Positions 28,593 to 39,155 of a stretch of DNA of 42,055 bases are shown here, piece after piece (the first letter of the stretch is position 1; every line of letters begins with the position of its first letter). The DNA lies in the NCBI GenBank assembly GCA_023807065.1, contig JAJJLU010000453.1:1-42055 (forward strand), in the 5' to 3' direction. Origin of the DNA: Isotricha intestinalis (taxonomy: Eukaryota > Ciliophora > Litostomatea > Vestibuliferida > Isotrichidae). The translations under genes and the position numbers were made by a program. Under the pieces are notes generated by a model. It was not told where the DNA came from and did not search any database. It saw nothing but the letters and a program-made list of their open reading frames with translations.

Positions 28593-29318
28593 TTAATTAT
28601 AAAAATTTTGATGTTTCTTTGAATGTTTTTTTATATTTTTTGAAGAGAAATAATCTTCAGTAAATAATTTATGATGTAATCTAAATAATTCATTTCTATA
28701 ATATTCTTTATTAAAAGGACTTCCAACTCTTTTAATTGTTTTTACAGAAGAACTTTTATTTAAATTTAGACTACTTCTTAAACTTCTTTCAGTTAAATTT
28801 TTATATGTTTGACTTTGATTATATTCAAAAAATAAAATTTTATTGTTGAAATTATTTGATAAAATTAAATTATTATTTTTTGATTTTAAAGGCTTTGAAT
28901 AAGAAATTATATTATTTAAATTTAATTTTTTTCCACTAATTGCACTTATATAATAATCATTATAATTTACTTTTTCTCTATGAAACCTTAATTTTGGTAT
29001 ATTTGTATTTAAATCATTATATTTATTTAAATAATTTCCTCCTAATAAATTTTTTATTTCCATTAATTTTGGATTATTTTGTTTTAAACCAATCCAAGTT
29101 TGACTCATTAAATTATTTAATTTTTGAACATCAACAAAATCTTTTTGTTGTTTATTTCTATTTTTAATTATTTTTTCCCTTAAAGAATCAATTTTACATT
29201 TCATTTTATCAAATGAATTGTCAAATTCTTCATTAGTTATTCTATTATTAGGTTTTAAATTATTTGCTACTTTATTTATTTCTTCTATATTTTCTATATC
29301 ATTATTTTCATCTTCCAT
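28593..29318 (-). CDS. Unrecognised small protein
   Basis: 241 aa. I do not recognise it. The N-terminal 80 residues are acidic then helical, with a probable coiled coil around 30-70 (FDNSFDKMKCKIDSLREKII). The middle contains MSQTWIGLKQNNPKLMEIKN. The C-terminal third is Ser/Lys-rich and basic, ending SKKHQNFYN. No signal peptide or membrane segment. The start is the first ATG, preceded by AT-rich non-coding DNA. It is convergent with the gene at 27422-28435, 157 bp apart. Confidence 0.75.
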   Translation of the reverse strand: MEDENNDIENIEEINKVANNLKPNNRITNEEFDNSFDKMKCKIDSLREKIIKNRNKQQKDFVDVQKLNNLMSQTWIGLKQNNPKLMEIKNLLGGNYLNKYNDLNTNIPKLRFHREKVNYNDYYISAISGKKLNLNNIISYSKPLKSKNNNLILSNNFNNKILFFEYNQSQTYKNLTERSLRSSLNLNKSSSVKTIKRVGSPFNKEYYRNELFRLHHKLFTEDYFSSKNIKKHSKKHQNFYN

Positions 29319-29693
29319 TAAATTTTCAAATTATAATTTATTGTCATAAAAATTTAAACAAATAATTATATTTAAAAACTATATTTTTATTTCAATTATT
29401 ATATAAATTAAGAGAATATATAATTCTTATAGATTTTATAGTAAAATATAATTAATTAATAAAAATTTAAAACAAAATAATGTTAAATCAATTTAAAATT
29501 TAAACCTTAATTTCCTTTTTCTATAATTCTTTGAAAACTCAAAATCTTTTTATTTAAAATATCTTTTATTATCGAAATAATACAATTAAATAAATAATAA
29601 TTAATAATTCCAATTCAAATAAATAATTATTATTTTTTCCTTTCAAAAATTTGCTCATTTAAAATAAATAAAAAAAATAAACAAAGAAGAAAA
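29319..29693. other. Intergenic region, no gene seen
   Basis: 375 bp of AT-rich DNA upstream of the minus-strand gene at 28593-29318 and before the decayed frame at 29698. It should hold that gene's promoter. No further feature is evident. Confidence 0.6.
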
Positions 29694-29697
29694 ATGT

Positions 29698-30129
29698 ATG
29701 GTTAAAGAATTGAATAATAGATGTATAAAAGGAATGGATTGTAAAATATATAATAAAGAAAAGATAATAAAGCCAAAATTAATTATAAATGATTTAGAAT
29801 ATAAACCAGCAAAAAAAAAAAAAAACAAATTCAAAAATTAAAATTTTAATTTAATGCCAAAGATTATGAAAAAAAATATTTAAAGATAAAAAATAAGATG
29901 AATAAAATATTGAATAAATAAATATGATAATAAAAGATATAAATAGGAATGATATATTAAAAGAAAGGGAGAAGAAAATGATTCTTCATAAAAAGATAAA
30001 TTGTATCCTAAATATAAAGATTGTGAGTGTAGTAAAAGATTTATTTATAAATGAAATAGAGAAGTTTTTCAAAGATTAGGTCAATGTTATTTTAAAATCA
30101 AAGATGATTGTGATGAATTGGAAAATTAA
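29698..30129 (+). pseudogene. Decayed protein-coding sequence (several stops and frame changes)
   Basis: A 47-codon frame from the ATG at 29698 (MVKELNNRCIKGMDCKIYNK, ending at 29841) collapses after a run of 15 A's. In neighbouring frames the sequence stays protein-like: NAKDYEKKYLKIKNKMNKIL, then a stretch to 30129 containing KDKLYPKYKDCECSKRFIYK, an in-frame TGA at 30052-30054, then NREVFQRLGQCYFKIKDDCD. The interrupting stops are TAA, TAG and TGA, of the kind that arise from CAA, CAG and TGG by single C-to-T or G-to-A changes. The simplest reading is a gene decaying under AT pressure. Alternatives are a gene with unrecognised introns, or chance. No family is recognised. Confidence 0.4.
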
Positions 30130-30489
30130 TTTAATGTTAATTTTTTTCTTTTTTTGAGTTTTTTTATTATTATGAGATTAATATATATTCATTATTTGTT
30201 AGATGTAATTTTGAGTATTTAGTTTTTTTTATTTATATTTAATTAATATGATTTTTTTATTTATTATTGTTTTTTTGTTTTATAAAATTATAGAATAAAA
30301 TTAATTGATTTTTTTAAATCTGATTTTTTATTAAAAGGAATTTTATTTTAACATATTTATGATTTATAGAAGCATTTAACAAAATTTGTTTTTTCTTTTC
30401 ATATCTATAAAAATTTTATTTATTTCATTTTTTAAAAAAAATATTCATTTATAAATATATTTTTTGATTGTCCTATTTCATTTTAATTA
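30130..30489. other. Intergenic region, no gene seen
   Basis: 360 bp of very T-rich sequence after the decayed frame and upstream of the three-exon AT-hook gene, whose promoter should be here. No reading frame or RNA gene is seen. Confidence 0.6.
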
Positions 30490-31307
30490 ATGAATATTTC
30501 AATAATCATTTCCGCACCAAAAAAAAATTTTAACACTTTTTTATTGGATGAATTCAAAAATGACTATAAGAATTTTATTGAAGAATATCAATTAGAGTCT
30601 CCAAAAAAGAAATATACAAAAACAAAATCAAGACAAAAACACTTAAATAAAATAGTTAAAAAAAAAAAAGGGAAAAAAAACAATGAATTTTTAAACTCAA
30701 ATGAAAAAAAAAAATATTATAAAAACATTAATAAAAAATTATCTTTTTTATGTATTAAAAGAGGAAGACCAAAAAAAGAATATTCGATTAATTCAGAAAC
30801 TTCTGTTTCTTCAATAAGTAATAATTTATATTTTTTTTATAAAAATTTATAGATAAAAAGTCTAATGAAAAAAAAGGAATAATTAAAAAATATAAAACTT
30901 TGAAAAAAAAAAAAGAAATAAATAATATTAATTATTTTGGTACAAATACTTTACAGATAAAAGAAAATCATCATTTAAATATTTATATTCCTGAATTTAA
31001 AGAAATTGATAATTCATTTTATATTGATAATAATAATTCCCATAATAAAGTAAAATTTATGTTTTTAACTTTATAGATAGAAGAAGATATTAGTGATATC
31101 AAGTATTTAAGATATCATAATGAATTTGAAAAAAGGGAAATTAAATATTATGGGAAAATATTTAAAAAATATGATAAAAGAAAATCTATAAGACAACAAA
31201 AAAATTTCATATTAGAAGCTAAAAAATCTTATGAAAATTTATATAATTTAACCGAAAATATAATAAAAGAAAAAGAAAATGATTTTGTTATTATCATAAA
31301 TTCTTAA
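30490..31307 (+). CDS. AT-hook, lysine-rich nuclear-type protein in three exons
   Basis: Exons 30490-30817, 30853-31049 and 31077-31307 join to 251 aa; each junction is GT...AG and keeps the frame (phase 1, then phase 0). Without splicing the frame ends at TAG 30850-30852. Exon 1 ends with the motif KRGRPKK in IKRGRPKKEYS (about residue 92), an AT-hook core (GRP flanked by basic residues) that binds the minor groove of AT-rich DNA. The rest is Lys-rich with Asn, and a helical C-terminus (SYENLYNLTENIIKEKENDF). No other domain is recognised. A chromatin or transcription role is likely from the AT-hook alone. The neighbouring decayed sequence at 29698 is also Lys-rich and could be a relative, though no clear match is visible. 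Confidence 0.7.
30818..30852 (+). other. 35-nt spliceosomal intron
   Basis: GTAATAATTT...ATTTATAG, phase 1. Removal restores a frame that stays open for 65 further codons up to the next intron. It contains the in-frame TAG that would otherwise end the protein. Confidence 0.7.
31050..31076 (+). other. 27-nt spliceosomal intron
   Basis: GTAAAATTT...ACTTTATAG, phase 0, with an in-frame TAG. Being a multiple of three, retention would truncate the protein only because of that stop. After removal the frame is open for 76 codons to TAA at 31305-31307. Confidence 0.7.
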
Positions 31308-32333
31308 AAATAATAGAAAATGATAGATATAAAAAATATAAATATTTCTATATTTATAAATAAATATTTTATTTAAAAATTCTTTTAATTTTTTTAATTA
31401 TACATTTTTTTATTCTTCAATATATTTTAATGATAAATTATAATGAATTATATATTAATTTTTTTAAAAACATTTTGAAATATGAATTTTCAATGCTTAT
31501 ATTATTGAAATAATGTTTTAATGCTAAAAAATAAATATTATTTTACTATAATAAAATTTTTCAATTTATAATCATTAAAACTCATATAAACAATAAAAAT
31601 TTGATTATAAAATAATAGTTTATAGAACTTTACTAAGTTTTCTTTTTTATTTTCATTATTATTTTAAAAATCTAATGTTTATTTGTTTTAATCTAAATGG
31701 TGTTGTATAATCTAAAGAATTTGAATATCAATTTTGAAATATCATAAAAAAAGTATTATAAATAGAATAATGATATTTTCTTTGTTAAATTATTATTAAA
31801 TCCTTTAATTTCAGTTTCCTTAATATTTTTTCTACTAAAATTTTTTTTCAATCAATCCCATATTTTTTTTACTTTTCGTTGAATTTTTTTTTATAATTTC
31901 TAATATTTATTATTTTTATTACTATTAATTTTAATAATAATTATATTTTTAACTGTATTTTGTAATAAATACATTTATTTATCTCTTAAATTATAAAATA
32001 AAAAAATTAACTTATATATTTACATAATAAAATAATAATATATATATTTTCTCTTCCATTTAAATATTTTTTTATTCTTTTTATTGAAGAAAATAAAGAT
32101 CTCTCACATTTCAAAATGTTTAAAATTCATACTCCTTGAATAAGTTAAAAAATAAGATATTTAAAATAATATAATGAAATATTTTACATAAGATGATTTT
32201 TATATTAGTTTTTTTTGTTAATAATTCATTATTTATTAAAAATATTCTTTTATTATTAAATTAATTTTTAATATATTTTTTTAATTTATACAACAAAAAA
32301 AGAAAGTTTTAAAAATAAAGTAATATTTCTAAT
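31308..32333. other. Long intergenic region, no gene supported
   Basis: 1026 bp between two convergent 3' ends. It is nearly pure A/T with many short stops in all frames. I see no tRNA-like T-loop, no long frame, and only imperfect repeats. It is one of the largest non-coding stretches in the window. Confidence 0.6.
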
Positions 32334-33146
32334 TTATTTAATATAAATCCTAATATCACTTATACCATAACTTTGTTGACAGGAATCATCATTTAAATTA
32401 GCACCAAAAATAATTTTTAAATTATCGTTTTTATGTGAAAAAGAAACAGAAAAAAATTCTCCAATTTTACAAATTTGATAATGACAAAAACCTTCTTTTA
32501 AAATATAATCATTTTTATTTGTTTCACATCTTCCAGTCCATAAAACTTTTTCATCATTATTATCATTATATTTTAAATAACCTGTATTTTTATTCCAATC
32601 ACCAATAAAATTAAATTTACCTTCTATTTTAATTAGAGAATGTTTTGGTAAATTTTCAAATTCTTTTTTAATTTCCTTATTTGAAAGAAGACAATTTCCT
32701 CCTAAAATATTTATATTTTTTCCACATTTAGAAATTTTTCCAAAAGTAAATTCATTACTATTATTTTTTTCAAAATTATTTATATAATATAATTTCCATT
32801 GTGTATTATTATAATAAATTAAATTATTATTTATATTAAGTGATTCTATTAGAATTGAAGGAGAGTTTAATATTATTTTTTTATCTTTTTCTGTTATTAT
32901 TGTTTTCAAATCTTTTTTTAAAATTGAAAAATTTTCTTTATCTGTTATTCCTATTGAAAATTGGGTATTATTATCATTTTTAAATTTTAAAGTAATTAAT
33001 GAAGAATTTGTTTCTGGGTTTGATATTATAAATTTTGATTCAAATTGTTTCTCTGATTCTAATTCATTCTGTTTCTTTATTTGTAACGATATTGATATTG
33101 AAAATAAAATGAATGTTATATTTAAGATAAATAAATTCTTTGTCAT
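32334..33146 (-). CDS. Secreted protein of unknown family
   Basis: 270 aa. It begins with a signal peptide (MTKNLFILNITFILFSISIS) and has no other membrane segment. The mature part is beta-rich and Asn-rich, with cysteines clustered in the second half (about residues 141, 149, 209, 223, 228 and 256), suggesting disulfides. The segment LPKHSLIKIEGKFNFIGDWN followed by GYLKYND and LWTGRC resembles a beta-sandwich motif found in extracellular ciliate proteins, in which a strand ending D-W-N precedes a bound edge strand; no named family is assigned. It lies 174 bp downstream of the large membrane protein on the same strand, also exported. Confidence 0.75.
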   Translation of the reverse strand: MTKNLFILNITFILFSISISLQIKKQNELESEKQFESKFIISNPETNSSLITLKFKNDNNTQFSIGITDKENFSILKKDLKTIITEKDKKIILNSPSILIESLNINNNLIYYNNTQWKLYYINNFEKNNSNEFTFGKISKCGKNINILGGNCLLSNKEIKKEFENLPKHSLIKIEGKFNFIGDWNKNTGYLKYNDNNDEKVLWTGRCETNKNDYILKEGFCHYQICKIGEFFSVSFSHKNDNLKIIFGANLNDDSCQQSYGISDIRIYIK

Positions 33147-33320
33147 AAATTTATTTAATTCGTTTTAATAAAATAATTAAATAATTAAAAAAATTTAAAA
33201 AATGCTAATTATATTACAAAATTATCTTTATTTTAATAATAAATAAATTTAATATTCTAATAATCAAAGAATGAAGGTCCCTTGAATAAAAAAATTTAAA
33301 AAACAATAAAAAGATTTTTT

Positions 33321-36300
33321 TTACAATTTATTTTCATCTTCACTTAAATTAGCATATTTATGTTTGTCACTAGTATAACTTCCTTTAATGTTAGGCATTT
33401 CAATATTTAAACCAGGTCTTTGATAATTATCTGTTCTTTCATATCCATTATGATCATTAAATTCATTAGTGCTTAAACTAGAATAATCTCCTTTACAATA
33501 TTTAATATAAAGTTTTTTGAGTACATGACCTATTCCTGCACAAATAAAAGCCAAAAGACAATAATATAAGATACTTAGCCAAATAGGCCAAGGCAAATAT
33601 CCTCCACTTTGAACAATAATAGGTGAAAAAGTAATTATTTCTCCAGTATTTATATTTCTTGCTAAAATATTCATATAATATGTTGTTCTATAATCTAAAT
33701 TGCTTAATTCATATGCATTATTTTCTATTTGTATATTTCTATAAAATGACAATGGATCTACATCATCAATATATCTTGTTAAATAACATACACTCCCCAT
33801 AGATGATAATCTTTCTTCATTAAAAGTTAAAAATAAATCAAATTTGTATTCTGAAAAATCTCTTATTTCTCCTTTTATATTTCTTGTAGCTATTGGTGGG
33901 ATTAAAATTTTAATTCCTTTTTTTAAAGGTACAAATGTTAAATCTTCTTCAACATAAGAAATTTCAAAATTAGTTTTTGTGGTGGAATAATAATACATTA
34001 AATAACTTAATCTAGAATTACATTGAGGTTTTCTTTCATCTTCGCATTCATCATTATGTGAAGAAGCTTTAACTGAGAAATAAACATGTTTTTCTTTTAA
34101 TTGTTTTAAAATAATCATTTTCCTTCCATATTCTTCGTTTTCTTCATATTTAATATCATTAGTTGACATATCATAATTAGAAGAGATTTTATATGTAAAA
34201 TCTCCTCTACAAGAAGAAATTTCAATTACCATTAAATCATCATCTTCATCATTTTTTTCTAAAGAATATATTTTTTCTGATACAGTTTGTAAATTTCCTT
34301 TTTTATCATAAATTGCACTTATATTTGAATAAAAAAGTTCTAATTGATTTGCTTCTACTCTTTGAATTTTATTTTCAGATGGATTCACTAAAATATGAAC
34401 TGTACTTTCTCTAGTAAAGGAATCATCATCAAAATTAAATAAAAATTTAGGAATATCATTTTTTATTTCAACTAAAAATAATGCTCTTATAAATTTATTA
34501 TTATCTTTATCTACTTTAGGTAAATTATTCATTTCTATTGAAAGTAAACCTAAAACTTTATCAGTCGTATCTTTATAATCATATAATTGATTTGTTGGAA
34601 TAATATATTTATATGCTGTTTCAGGAGATGAATTTTCTTTATATTCATCTTCTTTTTTTTCTAATTGATTTATTTTAATATATACTGATGCTTTTTTATT
34701 TTTAACATTATCTAAACTTAAAGAAAATTCAATTCCATCATATTCATCATATATATCAAAATATCCCATTAATTTATCATTCTTAATAAAAAATTCTTTT
34801 GTTTTTCCAATTTGAATTCTTTTCCATGAATTATCATATAATAATTGAATATAAAAACCAAAATTTGTAATTGGTTGAACTTTGAAAAATACTGTTTTCT
34901 TTTGAACACTTTTTGTACTTTCAATATAATTAGATATTTGATCTTGTTCTGTTGATTCTAAATTTTCATCTCCTAAAATAAAATCACCTATTGCATTGTA
35001 ATCATATTTCATTTTTTTTTCTGCTTTATCATAATATGATTCATTAGTATATATTTCAATTCTTCCTTGTCCAACATATGAATGTAAATTATATATTATA
35101 TTATTATCCTCAGAATTATAAAAAGAAAGAAGACTTGAAGGTTGTTTTCTTTTTGGTAAATTTTTATTAAATTTTAAAAAATAAATATTCTCTCTATTAA
35201 CATCTAAATAGTCATAAACTTCCTCATAAGATAATTTAGCAGAGTTAATTTCCAATAAAACTTTTTCTCCACATTCATAAGTTAATAATATAATAGAATC
35301 TTTAGAATATTTTTCTTCCTTGACTTTGACTCTTAAGAAATTTCTTTGTTTAGAAGTTAAAGTAGAAAAATCATTATTTTCTTTATTAGGAAAAAATGAG
35401 TAAAGTTTACTTCCTTTTGGGACATTATTTATTTCAGAATCTTTTGAAATTTTAGCATATAATTCTCCATTTCCATAAAAGTAATTTAAAGCAAAAACCA
35501 CTTGACTTTTCTCAATATCTAAATCAGTATTTTTTTGTGAATATACATCATCATATCTAAAATAACATTTATCTAAATTTTTTTCACATTTACAAGTCAT
35601 TGGAGAATTATCAATTAAAGGAATAACTTTTGTTTCATGTGAAGAAACAAATAAAGTAAAAGTTGTTGAAGTATAACCAACAACTAATAAAGTATAGTGA
35701 CCTTCTAAATTTTTAATATTATTTTTTTTGAAAAAACTATGGTCAATATTAAAATCAATATATTCATGTCCTGTACTTGCACTTTTCCAATTATAATTTT
35801 TTGGAGTTGGAAAAAGAGTATCTCCATAATTTAAATATAAATCAGCATCTCCATTCATATTTGATAATGAAATATAAATATTTTTTACATTTTTATCAAA
35901 ATATAAATCAAAATATCTATATTCACCTGAATTAATATAACTTTCATAAGGATAATTTTGATTTAATCTTAATTTATCTGAAGTATAAGTTATTGAATAT
36001 TCTATAGGAATATTATTTTCTTCTTCACCATATTCATTATTATGCATTTCACCTTTCACAGCAATAAGTAATTGAATTTTAATATTTTCATTATTTATTT
36101 TTTGGAAATATTCATCAGGAATAACAATAACTTTCCCATTATATGTGTCATTACCTTTTAAAGTATAATTTTCATCATCTGGATAAACTATATCTCTTCC
36201 ATATTCTGGTTTTTCAGGAATTCTTAAATAAACATCTCCAATTCCATCATTAAATGTTACTGAAATTACACTTCCTTTTTTTTTCCTAATTTCTTCAATA

Positions 36301-39155
36301 ATATAATAATTGTAATCTCCTACATTAACATAATCACTTTTTGTTGTTCCTGCTGTTAGTGTTTCTCCAAATTTTTCATTTGAATTAGTAACAATTAAAA
36401 ATTGAGAAGTTCCTTCATTTTTAATAATATGTCTACTTCTTTTAATATAAACAAATATTCGACATCCATAAAATTCATCATCATCTTCTATATCACCTGA
36501 ACAATACCTTTCTAAATAATCTTTATCTAAAATAATATTATCATAATCTTTTATTTTTCTAACATAAATTAATGAAGTTTCTTTATAATCTTCTTCTTCA
36601 TATTCTTCATCATATAAAATACCATCTTCAACTTTATTTATTTTATCTTCTGTTATTTCTTCAACATCAACATAAAGATCAACTTCACCATATAAACTAT
36701 TAATATCTATTTCAAAAGAAGAACTTAAATCAGTATGTAAATACCAAAAAGTTTGAACAGGATAATCATTAGTTAAAGTTCCAGTTTGTTCAACTCCTTC
36801 ATATAATATAAATGGAATAGAAGGAGTAGTAACACCAAGATAATATTTCATTACTGATTTATCATTTAATAAAGTATCTTCTGGATTATTCATATATACA
36901 ACAATATAATATATATTATCTAAATTATATGATTCATCATCTGTTTTTATTAATAATTCACCATTTGTATCACTTGACCATTCATAACCTTTTATTCTAT
37001 CATCAAATTCATTTTTTGGATTCTCTTCATATTCAAAATTATCTAAATCTAAAAATACTTTAAATGAGAATTTCACATTTATTGGAGTTATAATAAATTT
37101 TAAATCTTCAGGTTCTTCTAAATTAGGTTGATAAGTATAAATTTTATAATCAATATCATTTGGGAAATAATCAGTTAACATAACTCCTTCTTGTAAAGTT
37201 AATGAAACATCTTGTTCATCAGGTTCATATTCTTCTTTTTCCTCTTCTTCTTTTCTTGTATAAGTAGTATAATAATATAAATTATATGAAGAAAAAGTAA
37301 CTGCACTAACTCCAACAATATAAAGACCTTTTAAATTATCTTTATTTATTTTTTTTGGAGTTATTCTTATAACATCAGGTAAATAATCTTTATTAAATGA
37401 AACTCCAATTGCTTTAAATTCATATTCTCCCATATCATTTTGAATTATTTCATTAACTTCTAACTCAGTTTCTCCACTAGCTGTATTTAAAACAATAACA
37501 ATACTTTCAATATTTTCATCATCAATTAAAATTTGATAATAATCTTTTTTTCCAACTGATATAATAGAATAATATGAAATTCTTGGAGACATTAATAAAG
37601 CAGTATCTTCAACATTAGCACTTAATTTATATTGACAATATCCAGCATTTATAGAAGAACAAGAAACAACAACAAATAAATCACAAAAATTATCTTCATA
37701 ACATTTATTTTCAGTTCCTTCAATAAATATAACTGAATCTTGAAATGAAGTATATACTGAAGGAATTAATAAATTATTTCTTTGGTTTTGAAGGAAATAC
37801 TCTTTATCAAAAAAGCATTTATTCTCTCCTGAACAAAAATATGCAAATGCTTTAGGAAATCCAATAACACCTGAAAAATTAATAGTTATATTTGCTTTTT
37901 TTCTTTTTGAAACTGAAGAAAAATCAGCAACTTGATATTTAGTATATTGGTCATGAGGTAAAAATCCAGTTACTTCAGTTTTAGGTAATATAAAATTATA
38001 TTGTTGAAGGGATTGTGCTTGTTTTAAAAAATATGTTGTCATTGTATAGGATATAGAAACACTTGAAAAAATACAAAAATATAATTCATTAACATTATCA
38101 CTTGTTGAATTAGGTAAATTTAATATTTCTTTATTATCTAATAATAGACTTTTTTCTCCTAAAATTTCATATGTAAATTTATTATTTTTCGCATTTTCAT
38201 AAGTTAAATTATCATTATGTTCAAAACCTTCAATAACAATAATAGCATTACCACTAAATAAAGTAATAGAAATAACAATTTTTTGGTCTTTCAAATTATT
38301 TTTATCAAAAATATTAAAAGAATAACATCTTTTTCCATAACTTTTCATTGCATCTTGAAGAGGACTTCCAGCTAATAGTTTAGTAATACTATTTTGGAAA
38401 TAAGCATAAAATTGAACAGTACATTCTCCTTTACCACTTTGTAATAAAATATGATAAGAACAATTAGTACAATAATCTCTTGAATTTTTATCTATAGTTA
38501 TTAGATAACCAGAAGCCCATGAAGGAATAACTTTAATAGTATTTTGTGATGAAGGATTTGTTTTACTCATATATATTTTAAAATCTTCCATTCCATTTGT
38601 TGTAGCAATAACATTTAATTCTTTATAATCTTTTTGAGGTATATTTAAAATATAATTTAATGAAGATTTCCTCTCCATTTCAATAGAATACATTTTTCCT
38701 ATTTCAATTTCAATTTCTTCAGATAAATAAGCTTTTATTTTATATTTACAACTAAATTGACAATATAATCCAATATAAAAAATATCATTTGGATTTACTT
38801 CACTTGAAGGAATTGATAATATATCATTTCCATATCTTTCAGAATAATAATCTGAAGTTTCAGGGGAGTGAGGTTGTTTTTCTTTTTTTGAAACATATAT
38901 ATCTGGATCACTGAATACTTCTTCTCCTTCTAATATATTTTTTTTATCTTCTTTCACTATAAATACTAATATATATTTGTTCTCAGTTATATCATTTGGT
39001 ATTGTTAAAGTAAAATATTCGAATGATTCATCTCTTTTCATTTCTCCTGTTGTTGTTTCATTTAATGTTAATGATGGAACTGAAGAAGAAAAAGAGATTA
39101 AAAGATAAAAAAGAGTAAATATTAATATTGTCTTTATTGAAATTTGATTTAACAT
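33321..39155 (-). CDS. Giant type I membrane protein with repeated PPC-like beta domains
   Basis: 1944 aa. A signal peptide (about 1-25), a very long extracellular region, one transmembrane helix near 1856-1879 (WPIWLSILYYCLLAFICAGI) and a 65-residue cytoplasmic tail. The ectodomain repeats a jelly-roll unit like the pre-peptidase C-terminal (PPC) domain: YRYFDLYFDKNVKNIYISLS then NMNGDADLYLNYG and a later YTLLVVGYTSTTFTLFVSS. Other copies carry SLYGEVDLYVDVEE and FNDGIGDVYLRIPE, so five or more units are likely. The tail has YSSL, a YxxL-type sorting signal, and further tyrosines (YERTDNYQ). It is therefore likely a cell-surface adhesion or receptor protein of the phagocytic or ciliary membrane; ligand unknown. 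No protease domain is seen. No frameshift or gap is evident over 5.8 kb. Confidence 0.75.
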   Translation of the reverse strand: MLNQISIKTILIFTLFYLLISFSSSVPSLTLNETTTGEMKRDESFEYFTLTIPNDITENKYILVFIVKEDKKNILEGEEVFSDPDIYVSKKEKQPHSPETSDYYSERYGNDILSIPSSEVNPNDIFYIGLYCQFSCKYKIKAYLSEEIEIEIGKMYSIEMERKSSLNYILNIPQKDYKELNVIATTNGMEDFKIYMSKTNPSSQNTIKVIPSWASGYLITIDKNSRDYCTNCSYHILLQSGKGECTVQFYAYFQNSITKLLAGSPLQDAMKSYGKRCYSFNIFDKNNLKDQKIVISITLFSGNAIIVIEGFEHNDNLTYENAKNNKFTYEILGEKSLLLDNKEILNLPNSTSDNVNELYFCIFSSVSISYTMTTYFLKQAQSLQQYNFILPKTEVTGFLPHDQYTKYQVADFSSVSKRKKANITINFSGVIGFPKAFAYFCSGENKCFFDKEYFLQNQRNNLLIPSVYTSFQDSVIFIEGTENKCYEDNFCDLFVVVSCSSINAGYCQYKLSANVEDTALLMSPRISYYSIISVGKKDYYQILIDDENIESIVIVLNTASGETELEVNEIIQNDMGEYEFKAIGVSFNKDYLPDVIRITPKKINKDNLKGLYIVGVSAVTFSSYNLYYYTTYTRKEEEEKEEYEPDEQDVSLTLQEGVMLTDYFPNDIDYKIYTYQPNLEEPEDLKFIITPINVKFSFKVFLDLDNFEYEENPKNEFDDRIKGYEWSSDTNGELLIKTDDESYNLDNIYYIVVYMNNPEDTLLNDKSVMKYYLGVTTPSIPFILYEGVEQTGTLTNDYPVQTFWYLHTDLSSSFEIDINSLYGEVDLYVDVEEITEDKINKVEDGILYDEEYEEEDYKETSLIYVRKIKDYDNIILDKDYLERYCSGDIEDDDEFYGCRIFVYIKRSRHIIKNEGTSQFLIVTNSNEKFGETLTAGTTKSDYVNVGDYNYYIIEEIRKKKGSVISVTFNDGIGDVYLRIPEKPEYGRDIVYPDDENYTLKGNDTYNGKVIVIPDEYFQKINNENIKIQLLIAVKGEMHNNEYGEEENNIPIEYSITYTSDKLRLNQNYPYESYINSGEYRYFDLYFDKNVKNIYISLSNMNGDADLYLNYGDTLFPTPKNYNWKSASTGHEYIDFNIDHSFFKKNNIKNLEGHYTLLVVGYTSTTFTLFVSSHETKVIPLIDNSPMTCKCEKNLDKCYFRYDDVYSQKNTDLDIEKSQVVFALNYFYGNGELYAKISKDSEINNVPKGSKLYSFFPNKENNDFSTLTSKQRNFLRVKVKEEKYSKDSIILLTYECGEKVLLEINSAKLSYEEVYDYLDVNRENIYFLKFNKNLPKRKQPSSLLSFYNSEDNNIIYNLHSYVGQGRIEIYTNESYYDKAEKKMKYDYNAIGDFILGDENLESTEQDQISNYIESTKSVQKKTVFFKVQPITNFGFYIQLLYDNSWKRIQIGKTKEFFIKNDKLMGYFDIYDEYDGIEFSLSLDNVKNKKASVYIKINQLEKKEDEYKENSSPETAYKYIIPTNQLYDYKDTTDKVLGLLSIEMNNLPKVDKDNNKFIRALFLVEIKNDIPKFLFNFDDDSFTRESTVHILVNPSENKIQRVEANQLELFYSNISAIYDKKGNLQTVSEKIYSLEKNDEDDDLMVIEISSCRGDFTYKISSNYDMSTNDIKYEENEEYGRKMIILKQLKEKHVYFSVKASSHNDECEDERKPQCNSRLSYLMYYYSTTKTNFEISYVEEDLTFVPLKKGIKILIPPIATRNIKGEIRDFSEYKFDLFLTFNEERLSSMGSVCYLTRYIDDVDPLSFYRNIQIENNAYELSNLDYRTTYYMNILARNINTGEIITFSPIIVQSGGYLPWPIWLSILYYCLLAFICAGIGHVLKKLYIKYCKGDYSSLSTNEFNDHNGYERTDNYQRPGLNIEMPNIKGSYTSDKHKYANLSEDENKL

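Noticed and set aside
29694..30129. A gene using TAA/TAG as Gln and TGA as Trp
   Set aside because: All surrounding genes use CAA and TGG and end in TAA/TAG, and frame changes are also needed, so decay explains it better.
30942..30956. A third mini-intron (GTACAAATACTTTACAG) inside exon 2 of the AT-hook gene
   Set aside because: The frame is already open without it, and its removal (17 nt) would shift the downstream frame.
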